Source: Macrostomum hystrix (lineage: Eukaryota; Platyhelminthes; Macrostomidae). From it: a stretch of DNA of 64,000 nucleotides. Of this stretch, positions 1-11,600 are shown piece by piece. The notes under the pieces are model-generated. The model had not been told where the DNA came from, did no database searches, and was given only the letters and a program-made list of their open reading frames with translations. Positions within the stretch are counted from its first letter, which is position 1, and the number at the start of each line of letters is the position of its first letter. The position numbers and the translations under genes were made by a program. Where the stretch lies: positions 1,054,001-1,118,000 of the forward strand of contig CATNEN010000011.1 in the NCBI GenBank assembly GCA_950097015.1, read 5' to 3'.

Positions 1-1
1 C

Positions 2-817
2 AGCGCTGAGGCCGACGCGACTGCCCAGGAAGACAGCTCCCAGATGAATCCAGCCACGACGGAAGACGAAAAAAAATGTGTCGCCGTGGAGATTTGCATT
101 CTGAAGCCCGGCGACGTCTTTGTGAGGCCGCTTTTTTTATAAAAAAACTTTTTCCTATTGTTTTCTCAAATTCTTTAACATAGGAGAATTGACGTATTTA
201 ATATTGTCGCCATTTTAGGGCCTGTCCGATATCATGTTCAAGGATGAGAAAATTCACGAGGTTGAGGACAGCGCCAGTGTCTCACTGGTGAGATCTTGGA
301 TCGATGATCGAAAGATGAGAGGGTTGAATGTTGGAAAGTGGTTCCTGAGCTCGTTTCCGCCGCGAGGCCATCATTCATTTGACAGCACCTGTTTCAAAGC
401 GAGGCCATCATTCATTTGACAACACCTGTTTCAAAGCGAGACCATCATTCATTTGACAACACCTGTTTCAAAGCGAGACCATCATTCATTTGACAACACC
501 TTTTCAAATACTTTCAACCACGAATCTGTACCATTCGTGTAAATGATTACCCGAAATCCGAACAGGTGAGCAACGGTGCCGAATGCGTCCTACTATCCAA
601 GGCCTTCTTTATCCAGCACGCGCCGGAGCGGGTCCGCCTAAGAGTTCGCGAGGCGGTGCAGCCCTACCCCAGCGAGCGAGTATTCGAGAGCAACTATTAC
701 ACCCAGGTGGCCTGGAATCGCTACAGGAGGGCAGTTTTTAAACTGGCTCTCAGCCGAGCTTTGGCTGCCAACGCCGGTCGGAGGGCGGCGGTGGCAGTTA
801 GAAGCGGCGTCAATTAA
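2..817 (+). CDS. CNBD2: CNBD2-like cyclic nucleotide-binding domain protein, 3' end
   Basis: Three exons can be read: 2-121 (5' end cut by the window), 219-287 and 566-817 with a TAA stop. All junctions are GT-AG and phase 0. The joined peptide has the end of a cyclic nucleotide-binding beta-roll (ILKPGDVF, then GLSDIMFKDEK), followed by VSNGAECVLLSK and a basic C-terminal helix (WNRYRRAVFKLAL). This fits the C-terminal part of CNBD2-type proteins, which in mammals are expressed in testis and needed for sperm flagella. The phosphate-binding cassette in the visible part is not canonical, so ligand binding cannot be judged. The family is recognised by overall pattern only; another CNBD protein is possible. 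The gene converges on DCTN1. AATAAA at 1136-1141 could be its poly(A) signal, but it lies in a repeat copy. Confidence 0.55.
363..508. repeat. 37-bp tandem array in CNBD2-like intron
   Basis: Nearly four copies of a 37-bp unit built around CATCATTCATTTGACAACAC. The array begins about 75 nt after the 5' splice site at 288 and ends about 60 nt before the acceptor. Confidence 0.9.
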
Positions 818-1080
818 TCGAAGATGTACTTTTAACTGAGTCCAAATGTACTTTTAACAGAATCCAAAAGTACTTTTAACAGAGTCCACATGTACTTTAA
901 GCCAAACCTGAATGCACTTTTATCGGATTCTATACGTACTTTTAACTAACAATAGAAAGACCAATATTTCAAATATGCACATTTTCTTTTTTCTGTATCT
1001 CCTAAAATATTCAGCCAAACGCCCAGGAAATTCAGAACACGGGCTCAAATTTCCGCTCTATCCTCGATCACTAAATACCG

Positions 1081-1175
1081 GCATCGTCGAGATATTCAAC
1101 GACTCTTGTCGGGGTGTCTCGTGGCAAAAACCAACAATAAAGGCTCATTTTTTCTGCTCACAAAATTTCATCAGG
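1081..1175 (+). mobile_element. Partial copy of the CATCGTCGAG MITE
   Basis: It begins with the same 17-bp end as the element at 2155-2326, and its interior matches the reverse complement of that element's right half, including the stretch around TTTTTCTGCTC and AAAATTTCATCA. A further short end fragment (CATCGTCGAGATGTTC) lies at 5101-5116. Confidence 0.7.
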
Positions 1176-2154
1176 TAACAATGTCGGTTATTATTGTTGA
1201 TAGTAGTAATAGTAGTAAATAGTAGTAAACTGCAATAGTAGTAAAGTACTAATTATGCACGAAATATCTCCTCAGAAAAAAATCAGCAGATTTTAATATA
1301 CAAACGTTTTGCTAACAGAATGAGAACGATATTTCTTTATTATGTTGTAGATTTTTGTAGTTTTTTAATGTAAACGGAATGTTTCACATTTAATTAGCCC
1401 TTTTTACGCTTCAATAAGTCGTTACACTGTCTGAAAAAATAACGAATTTACTAAAATTTGATTGGTCGTTTAGCTTTTGTTGCTATTTTTAGAAATAGCA
1501 ACCCGTGGGTACAACCCATTTTTACCCCTCAAACAAGACAGGTTTTTATAGAAACAATGAGAAACGAAAAATTTCATCTCGTTTTTTAAGCGATAAACTG
1601 TGTATCCATATGTAACAGATAGATTTGTAAGTGTATTTTAGTAGCAGATTGATTTTATTTAGCATTCGACAATGGCTGACAATGGCAAACAAAAGTGCAT
1701 GAAGATAAAATTGATAAAGACTGAACTTTCCGATTTTTTATGCATGACATTCTGTCACCGCGCAAACTAACAAATTGATGAAGAAGAAAAGCAAAAGCTG
1801 ACCAAATAACCGAGTCTGATTAATACAGCAATTAGCAATACACCAAGGTAAGATTATAAAATTTTAATAGCAGCAAAACCTAAAGAAAAGCTGTGAATAT
1901 TTCTGTGTTTCTGTGAATCTTTCCTACAATGACTATTCTATTTTCTACAAAAAAAATTTAATTCAGTGATTGCTTGAGAGTCGAAATTCGAAAGAAAGAA
2001 GCGAAAATTTCACGATAGCTCAAGCGAAATCTTACTATATACTCGTACTACTCGTAGTTTAGTTAGCCTAATTCAACATTTCAAAGTACCAACTGCCTAC
2101 CTCAAAATGTTCCGCCCTTTGCGATGATCTAATTTTCAAAGCCGTCCGAGTCAG

Positions 2155-2326
2155 CATCGTCGAGATATTCAGCAATTTTTCAGAGACCCTGGTGACAAGG
2201 ACAGCTTACCCAAAATAGTTAAAAATGATAGCCGATATGGGGTTTCATGATGAAATTTTGAGAGCAGAAAAATGATGCCTAATTAATGGTTTCTGCCACA
2301 GACATCCATTGAATATCTCGACGATG
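2155..2326. mobile_element. MITE-like element with 17-bp terminal inverted repeats
   Basis: The ends CATCGTCGAGATATTCA (2155-2171) and TGAATATCTCGACGATG (2310-2326) are perfect inverted repeats bounding 172 bp with no coding capacity. Relatives occur at 1081-1175 and 5101-5116. No clear target-site duplication is visible, so the superfamily is unknown. Confidence 0.75.
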
Positions 2327-2633
2327 TCGATGTTTTGTGACTCGGGAAGTTGTTTTATCTAATAGAGCAGAAAAATTTAGTCCTTGTTGCAGATTATCAT
2401 GGCAATTGGTTGAATAGTTTGGGAGATAAAGAAAAACGGATCTTTCTACTGTTGAGTAGTAGCATTAGTTTTTTATTATTTAACTTTTCTACTTATGAAA
2501 TGACGATAGACACACACACACACACACACACACCAAGAGAGCGATGCAATCTATAAACAATAATTTAGTCACAGTAACCAAGTATTTAGAAGAGATTTGC
2601 AATCAATCAGACAGAAGATTATCTAGTTGGCCA

Positions 2634-5600
2634 TCAAGCCAACAGTTTGACGTGCAAAGCCTGCAGCCGTTCCGCTTGCAAGGCCACTCGCACCAGCTGA
2701 CCGTCTGGCTTTGATGTCGCCGCCCCAGCCGGACAGCGCAGTCGGCCAATCAGGCGGCACTGATCGAAGGCCGGGGTTGGGGTTGGTCGCCGATCGGACA
2801 TCAGTTGGCGACGATTCGTCGATGACGACGAAGCCGAGGCGACGTCTGCGGCTACCTGCGTACAGGCGGACATCACAAGATCTTACATCATCAGCTAGAT
2901 TCAACTGAATCTATAAAGAAGACATGCTGTTTTTAGGTGACTCTTTAAGATGAAACCCTGTGAGTTTAGAATACTGTCAGATGTAAGTCTGTCAGATAAA
3001 AGCCTGTCAGATGTAAGTCTGTCAGATAAAAGCCTGTCAGATAAAAGTCTGTCAGATAAAAGCCTGTCAGATGAAAGTCTGTCAGATGGAAGTCTGTCAG
3101 ATGGAAGTCTGTCAGATGGAAACCAGTCAGATGGAAGCCTGTCAAATGAAAGCCCGTCAGATAAAAGCCTGTCAGCATGTTAAATGAAATCTAGTAAAAT
3201 GGATATTTACCTGACGAACTTTGGCAGCCAGAGCGGCCAGTCGAATGCGCGATTCCACCAGCTGGCGCTCGGGCGGCTCCTGTCTCGGGTGGGCCAGTTG
3301 AACAACGCCAACAACGGAGCCGCTGGACTCATCGTCTAGCAGCAGCTGGCGCTTCAACTCGTTGGCCAGATCGCACGATCGGCGCCAGAGCTCCGGCACG
3401 CCGGGAGCCGGCGATTCAGAGGCCTGACAGAGTCCGGTCAGCGACTGGTCCAAACCCGTCGGCTTCCTCGGCGGCGGTCGCAGCGGAGCCAGGCTGGCCA
3501 ACTCGCGCCGCAGTTTCTCGGAGCGCAGGCGGGCATTCTCGCTGGTGGCAAACTGCAGAGCGGCGTTGGCCGCCTCCAGCTGACGGTGAAAGTGGGAGGC
3601 GTCGCCGCCGCCAAGTGTTGGACCGGAAGCGGACGCGGCGGAAGAGGCTGACGGTGTGTGAGGTTCGGGATTTCGAATATGGAGTAAGACAAAAAATCGT
3701 CAAAGCATCGATTCACTTGTTGTAATTGGATAGGAAGCCTTCAGATGCCACTTCAGGCAGGAAGGGCGCTTCGGAATGCCAACACCAATATCAATAAATC
3801 CTAACCTGTTGATCCCAAATGAATCCCAACCTGTTGATCCCAAATGAATCCCAACCTGTTGATCCCAAATGAATCCCAACCTTTTGATCCCAATGAATCC
3901 CAAATGAATCCCAACCTGTTGATCCCAAATGAATCCCAACCTGTTGATCCCAAATGAATCCCAACCTTTTGATCCCAATGAATCCCAAATGAATCCCAAC
4001 CTGTTGATCCCAGTGAATCCCAATCTGTTGATCCCAAATGAATCCCAACCTGTTGATCCCAAATGAATCACAACCTGTTGATCCCAAATGAATCCCAACC
4101 TGTTGATCCCAAATGAATCCCAACCTGTTGATCCCAAATGAATCCCAACCTGTTGATCCCAAATGAATCCCAACCTGTTGATCCCAAATGAATCCCAACC
4201 TGTTGATCCCAATGAATCCCAACCTGTTGATCCCAAATGAATCCCAACCTGTTGATCCCAGTGAATCCCAATCTGTTGATCCCAAATGAATCCCAACCTG
4301 TTGATCCCAGTGAATCCCAATCTGTTGATCCCAAATAAATCGCAATCTGTTGATCCCAAAAAAATCTCAATCTGTTGATCCCGAATGAATCCCAATCTCA
4401 CCAGCTCCAGACTGTTGCTGTCCAGCAGCAGCCGGCACTCGGCTAGTCAATCCTTCCAGCAGGTTCTTCTTGCTGAGGGATTTCAGCTTGTCGCGCAGCT
4501 CGTGCCGCTCGGACTCAAGCGAGTCGATGTCGCTCTGCAAAGCTTCCACAGTCTGCTCAAATTCTGTCTCCTTCTTCTTCAGCTGCGACTCTGTCTGCTC
4601 TAGCAGCACTTGCAGTCGACCGCAGCGTTCTTCGTATTCCTTCTTGGTCAGTTCGAGTCGTTTTTCAATCATGGCCAGCTTGGTGGTGGCCTGGGAAAAT
4701 GTTTTTGTGTTTTGTTTGAAACATTTTTGGATTGTAGGATATTTGGGAGGAATCGGAAATCGCATTTTTCTTCTAAAAAAGCCGCAAAGAAAAGCAAAAA
4801 AACATATTTGATTTCTTAGAAATAACGAAAAACTTAAGGTGGGATGCATTGAAAATTTGGAACATTTCTAGGAAAAAAAGTACCTATACCTAGATTTTAG
4901 AAATCGAAATTCAAGATAATAATTCTAATATCTTCTAAGATTTAGAAGGGCTTTCTTAGAAACTAGGAATTCAGATTTTTTTTAGAAAATGGAATCGATT
5001 TCCAGGAAAACTTTGGATAGTTCACAGATTTCTTAGAAAAACACGGCCCTTATTTTTGTTTCGCATCTTCTGAAACAAGAATCAAGTTGCCAGCTCTTCA
5101 CATCGTCGAGATGTTCGATGGTTCTGGCCGAAGGTCGGATTTGTTTCATACACCCCTATACACAAATTAGCACTGCGCCTCAGTGCGGCCTTGCCAGACA
5201 TTCAAAATTGATCAGCATGTCACCCGAATGTGCTTGCATCATCTCCGTCTTCTGTCGTCACCTACCTTTATCTAGACGGTGTGCTGGACCTTCAATGGCA
5301 GCAACAGGTGGAAATAGGCCACAATGGACACCCTGACGCGAATTTCTCCAATTTCACTGATCAAGCCAAAATATTAGGCGCAGCTCAACCACAGGACACC
5401 ATCGCCTAGTCTGTCAATCAATCGGACACCATCCAAAGCTGTTAGCATTCGGGCGTGGCCAAATTCAAGAATTCTACAAATCAAATCTTTCCGAGATTCC
5501 CTAGATCAAACTAGATTAGATTTCCTAGAAACAAACCTCAGACAAATCCTGCTGCTTCTGTTTGATCTGCACAACCAGCTCTTTGAGTTCGGAATCTTTG

Positions 5601-8600
5601 GCCTCCAGTTTGCCGCGCAGAATATCATTGTCGGCCAGCTCCTTGCGGAAGGCCTGGGCGCGCAGTAGGACGGGCTCAACCGGGCGAACGTCGGCCGCAG
5701 TCTTGGTGCCATCGAAATCGTATTCGCCGTGTTCAACAGCGGCGCACACGGATTGCAGAGAGTCAAACACTGAGTCGAGCTCCTTGTCCAGACGATCCAA
5801 CGAGGTGACATTCTTCAGGTCGTAAGTGGACTCAACGCCAGCCAGGAGGTAGCCGACAACGGCAGTGACAGAGTCAGCCTCCGGAGCCTGGTGCATTTCT
5901 CTGCACGCGAACTGAAGGGCTCTCATAGCTGTGCTCAGCTGAGCAATGCTAGAGTCTAGGCGCTGACGAACAGGCTCGGGTAGGCGCAACGGCTGCTGCC
6001 GACTGTCGGCTGGTAGGCGGCGACGAATGCCCCGACCTTGGGATAATAGGAGAGGGAAGATAGATATGGATAGAGATGGACAGAGAGAAGATAGAGATGG
6101 ACAAAGAGAAGATAGAGATTGATAGAGGGAAAATAGAGATGGATGGAGGGAAGATAGAAATGGATAGTGAGAGACAGAGATGGATAGAGGGAAGATAGAA
6201 ATGGATAGTGAGAGACAGAGATGGATAGAGGTGGATAGAGGGGATATAGAGATGGATAGAGGGAAGATAGAGATGGATAGAGGGGATATAGAGATGAATA
6301 GACGGAAGATAGAGATGGATAAAGGGAAGATAGAGATGGAGAGACGGAATATAGAGACGGATAGAGGAATATAGAGATGGCATGATAGAGGTAAGGAAGT
6401 GAGAGTGAGATGCGAGTAGAGAAGGGAGAGCAGTGTGACAAACATTCTCACCTTTGCTAACAAACTCAGTCTTGAGAGAAGTGAGTTTAACAAACAGAGA
6501 TTTAGCCTGCGATTCGGCCAACAGAATGGAAGGCAAGCCGGCTTTGAGTCTGTCAACAATGGCTCCGAAAGCGTCGCCGGCAAAGGCGGCCATGCTGGCC
6601 AATCCGCGCAGGCAGGTGGCGGGGTCGGCAGGCAGGGAGGCCAGGTTGATGCGGTACAGGTCGTCCATGTAGTGAAGGAGACGCTCCAAGGAGGCGGTGT
6701 CGCAGTTCTCGTCAAGCGCGCCTTTTCTAAGCAGCTCGATTAGCTGGTCAAGCTGGATGAGGGATCGGCGATTGGGAAGTGAAATTCTGGGAGAATATTG
6801 AGACTCAGGTAAATGGGATCTTAAGACGAACGAACAGTATGTTGGGACATTAGTAAATATGGGATTTGACATTTGAGGATAGCGCAGTATGAGCCCACAT
6901 GTGTGACTTTGGGATGTAGGACTTTTGAGAAATGGGATATCAGGCGATATGGGATTTAGAGAAATGGGATAATAGACGATTTTGTTTAAGAAGTGAGATA
7001 CAAAAATCATTATTGCGGATTTAGGAAAGTGGGATACTAGGCGACATGGGACTTAACTGAGCAGTCAGAAAGTGTGATTGGAATTTGATAAATCGAGACT
7101 CAATAAAGGTGAAGCTTACAGCAGCCTCCTGTCCCAGCAGCTCGGGGAACAGGCTGGCGAGTTTGACCAGCAGCTCGGGCGAGCAGGTGACCAGGGCGTG
7201 CTGAAAATGTCCCAACAGGTGACGCAGGTGGCCCAGCAGGCAGCGCAGGTGAGCGGCGAATCTCTGCTGTTCGGTGGCCGGCGGCGGCGGCGGCGGGGAA
7301 GCGTCGGCGCTATCAGCAGCAGCGGCAGCGGCAGCAGCAGCGGCAGCGGGCGCCAGCTGATCAAGGCCGAATCTCTCCCTGAGCTGGTCGCACATCAGGT
7401 CGCACTTGCTGGCCATGCGGGTCATCAGCAGGCAAATCAGGACGCAGTCGTGATCGCCGCCGCGACGGGCGAACGACTCCGGCAGGAAGGCGCAGAGCAG
7501 CTTGACGTGGGACGCGTTCTGGGCGGCGTCGAGTTCGCGCAGCTCCGAGTCGATTAGGCGGGCCAATTGTCTGGTCTCGGCCATGTGACTCTTGAAGTCG
7601 AAACTGCCGGCTACAACCGCGGCAGCTGCAGCGTCGGCTGCGGCTGCAGCGGCCGCGGTCTGCTGCTGCTGAGCGGTATCTTCTGCGGCAGACGGCTTAG
7701 CCTGTTGCAGCTGGCGATTTTGCTCCTGAAAAAATAATTGTTGTGGGATTAATTATAGTTCGGCTGGTTAGATGGGATATCACGAGACAGACCCTGAAGT
7801 ATATAGGTAGAGGGTCTGAAGTATTTAGGAGTGAGGACCTGAAGTATTTAGGAAGAGGCAATAAAATATTTAGGAACGAGGCGCTTAAGTATTTACGAGT
7901 GAGGACCTGAAGTATTTAGGAGTGAGGACCTGAAGTATTTAGCAGTGAGGCCCTGAAGTATTGAGGAGTGAGGACCTGAAGTATTTAGGAATGAAGACCT
8001 GAAATATTTAGGAGTGAGGACCTGAAGTATTTAGGAGTGAGGCCCTGAAGTATTTAGGAATGAAGACCTGAAGTATTTAGGAATGAGGACCTGAAGTATT
8101 TAGGAGTGAGGCCCTGAAGTATTTAGGAGTGAGGCCCTGAAGTATTTAGGAGTGAGGCCTTGAAGTATTTAGGAATGCGGACCTGAAGTATTTAGGAGTG
8201 AGGCCCTGAAGTATATAGGAGTGTTAGAACCAGAACCTGAAGAATAGAAGTCAAGCAGCCCACAAGACAAGACTTTGCTGCAGACAGTTCTCACCTGCAG
8301 CTCCTTCACCAGATCGCGAAACTTTCCAATCGTGGCCTCGTAGTCTCTCACGCTATCCTGCATGCAGTTGTACATTCGCTTGAGTTCGTTCAGCGCGCCC
8401 TGCCGCAGCTCCAGCTGCTCTCTTAGGCCTGCTTCGGTTTCGCGCGAGCTCTCCAACAGTTCGTCGTTCATCTCGCACAGCTGTTCCAGGTCTTCCTTCT
8501 CCTCGGTCAGCTGTTCCACTCGCTCCTCCAAGGTGAGATTCTTCTCAGTTAAAGAGGAGACCATCTCTTCGGCGCCGAGAGCCGCGTCAACCTGGGGGAT

Positions 8601-11600
8601 GCCAGTGTCGAAATCGGGAATATAGTTTACTCGCGTCCTTAGAAACCAAAAATCACGATCTAATACTGGTATCCTTAGCAACCACAAATATACAATATAA
8701 CACTGGCGTCCTTCGCAACTGTAAGTAAATTGTAGTCCTTGGCAACGAATAATTAGATGATTAAATACTGGCGTCCTTAGGAACAAACATAAGTTCACGA
8801 CTTTTATATAAGAGTCCTTAGCAACCAAAATTACACGGTTTTACATACAATCGTCCTTAGCAACCACAAAACCGATATTTTGCTGCACCTCACCTGTTCC
8901 TGCAGCTCAATAAGCTTCTCATTAGTAGCTGTCAGCTCGTCCAAAGCTCTGGCCTTCTCGCGGCGAAGGTGTTCAGCCTCCGAACGCAGCTCTTTGCACT
9001 CCTTGCGGCAGGCCTGCAGCTCCTGCTTGTCCTGATTGGATAGGTCGCGAAATTTCACCAGACCCTCCTTTAGCTTGGCGTTCTGCTCTTGCAGCTGCTT
9101 CACCTCGAGCGGAGTGACGCCGTGTTGGTTAGCTAGGAAAAAGTATGATGATAAAATACTTGAAAGAAATTTTTATCCTACTACTGTTTAAAGTAGATGA
9201 ATCGAACTTTTTAGTATAATTAGAAAGTTCAAAAAGTATCAACTCGTGCCGTGCGGAATGATTTGAATACAAAACTCGGGAGGAACCTATTTTTGTTGAC
9301 GTCAAACAAAAATATAATTTTATTATTCGCTTATTTCTACTGACAGTTAGTAGTCTGATGCGAGAAGAAACTATTTATAATCTTTTGTTCATTCGAATGT
9401 TTGTGAATGAACTAGATAAATTTAAAATGACAAAAAAGCATGTTATGTGTTTTACAGCCTGAGAAGTTTCGCAAAGTCAAACAGGGTTGTATTTTGCTTG
9501 ATGGCAAAATCACAAATACTATCTAAGTTTGCACTTACACATCAATATTTTGGCTGGAAGAAAATAGATAAATAAATTTAGTTCTTTTTCTGCAATAAAC
9601 TAAACTTTAAAAACCAATTTAGAAAAAACTAACGACTAACTTGAAAATCAAAATAAAGAACTGCCGCGTTTGTGAAACTAAGAGCCAGATTAATAAATAT
9701 ACTTACAAATTTCTTTATACTCAGCTTCATAGATACTCGTAGGCGCTACATTTTCTAATTATACAGATAGAGAAAAAGAGTGAGTAAGTACGAAAATTTC
9801 GATTTTTGCCATAGACAATATAATGCCAGAATGGGAGTTAAAATATCATATCGGCGAGTCATTTTTGCCAGTGTACACTCTCATTGTACTTGAGGTGGTT
9901 GGCCATTGATTATGCGGCTACTCGTCACAGCCATACCAATCCTGCCGCCCATAGACTATATATAATTAATGAAATTAAAAAGGGGAAATAGGTCACCTAT
10001 TTTCATAGAAATCACTCACCTGTTCCCTCGGCCTCCTCTCGCATAATCTCATTCTCCAATTTGAGTTCGTCAACTCGCTGCTTAAGCGATTCAACTTCCT
10101 TCTCTAATTCGTCAGCCCTCTCCTCGGCCATCTCTTTGTCTAGCGTGGCCAGCTCCATGTTCTCGGCCACATCCGCCATGTCCTCCTTGTAGCTGGATAA
10201 ATTGTTTTAAATAATTTATATAAGCTCTAATTATTTTTTTGGGTAGATTAATTCTTAACTTTATCTTTTAAAAAGTGGAAAAAATTAGATTCGAACTCCA
10301 GATCTATCGGTTTAGAGTCCAGAGCTCAATTCCCTGGACTAGAACCACTTTTTCCCTTAGTCTAAGATTCAAACTTCAAACCTCTCAATTACAAACTCAA
10401 AGGTCCTAAACATAATGCGATAACTAATCGTTCCGCTAGTCTGAGATTCGAACTCCAGACCTCTGAAGTCTTTAGGATTGAGGCCCTGAAGTATTTAGGA
10501 AGAGGCCCTGAAATATTTAGATAGAGGCCCATATTTAAACGATTTTCCACTTAGCCTGAGATTCGAACTCCAGACCTCTGAAGTATTTAGGGAGAGGCCC
10601 TGAAGTATTTAGGAGTGAGGATCTGAAGTATTTAGGGAGAGGGCCCGAAGTATTAGGAATGAGGCCTTGAAGTATTTAGGGAGAGGGCCTGAAGTATTAG
10701 GAATGAGGTCCTGAAGTATTTTGGATTTTAGCCCTGAAGTATTTAGGTAGAGGCCCATATTTAAGCCTGAGATTCGAACTCCAGACCTCTCTATTCCCAT
10801 GAACTGAGATTTAAACTCCAGACCTATATAAGGTGCAATCTTGATCTAACCACTTACCGATCGAATGCCTCTCGAATCTGAGTAGCCTCAGCCTTAGCCG
10901 ACATGAGCTGTCGCTGCAGATCGGCATTCTGCTCAGCCATGCGTTTCTTATTCTCCTCCAGCTGTTGAAGCATCAGGCGAGCTTTCTCGCCCTCCTTCAA
11001 TCGATCTTTGTCGTTGGCGCGTTTCCGTTTTAGAATATCCAATTTCTCCTGCAGGTCGGAAACTTCTGCGCGCAGATTGTCAACCGCCTGATTGGATTCT
11101 GCTAGTTCGGCGTCGCGTTGTGACGAATCGCCGCCACCTGCGGCTAGCAACAGTTGGTCTGGATCTGCTGCGACCGCCTGCGGTTGGTAATGCGAGTAAT
11201 TTTTGTGCTCATTTTTGTCTGTCTTCTTTTCTTAATCAAGTCAGCCTTTTACAGGTTTACTTAAATGAAAGTGTTTTGAATTAACAATGTCAATATCTAA
11301 TCTAATCTTATCTGCTTAAATAACTCTGGTATCTAATCTCACCTTTGTAATTAACTCTGTTATCTAATCTCACCTTCGTAATTTACTCTGCTATCTAATC
11401 TCACCTTCGTAATTTACTCTGTTATCTAATCTCACCTGCATAATTGAATCTGGAATCTAATCTTACCTGCCTAATTTAATCGAGAATCTAATCTCACCTG
11501 CCTAATTGAATTTGGAATCTAATCTCACCTGCCTAATTTAATCTGGAATCTAATCCCACCTGCATAATTAAATCTGGAATCTAATCTTACCTGCCTAATT

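Larger units (their letters stand above)
818..2633. other. Convergent intergenic spacer
   Basis: AT-rich spacer between the 3' ends of the CNBD2-like gene (+) and DCTN1 (-). It holds a short degenerate repeat of TGTACTTTTAAC (about 825-950), a MITE with a partial copy (separate entries) and an (AC)n microsatellite at about 2510-2533. A minus-strand AATAAA at 2477-2472, about 157 nt past the DCTN1 stop, is a plausible DCTN1 poly(A) signal. No gene is seen. Confidence 0.7.

Noticed and set aside
2623-2904. Alternative 93-codon minus-strand frame over the last DCTN1 exon
   Set aside because: The other frame (2855-2634) matches the conserved p150 C-terminus and the phase of the upstream exon.
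3700-4401. 233-codon frame made of [12 protein letters not shown]-like repeats
   Set aside because: It is the DCTN1 intron array; flanking exon phases require its removal.
7078-7557. 159-codon plus-strand frame
   Set aside because: Shadow of the DCTN1 exon 7725-7120 on the opposite strand; Gln/Gly-rich with no family match.
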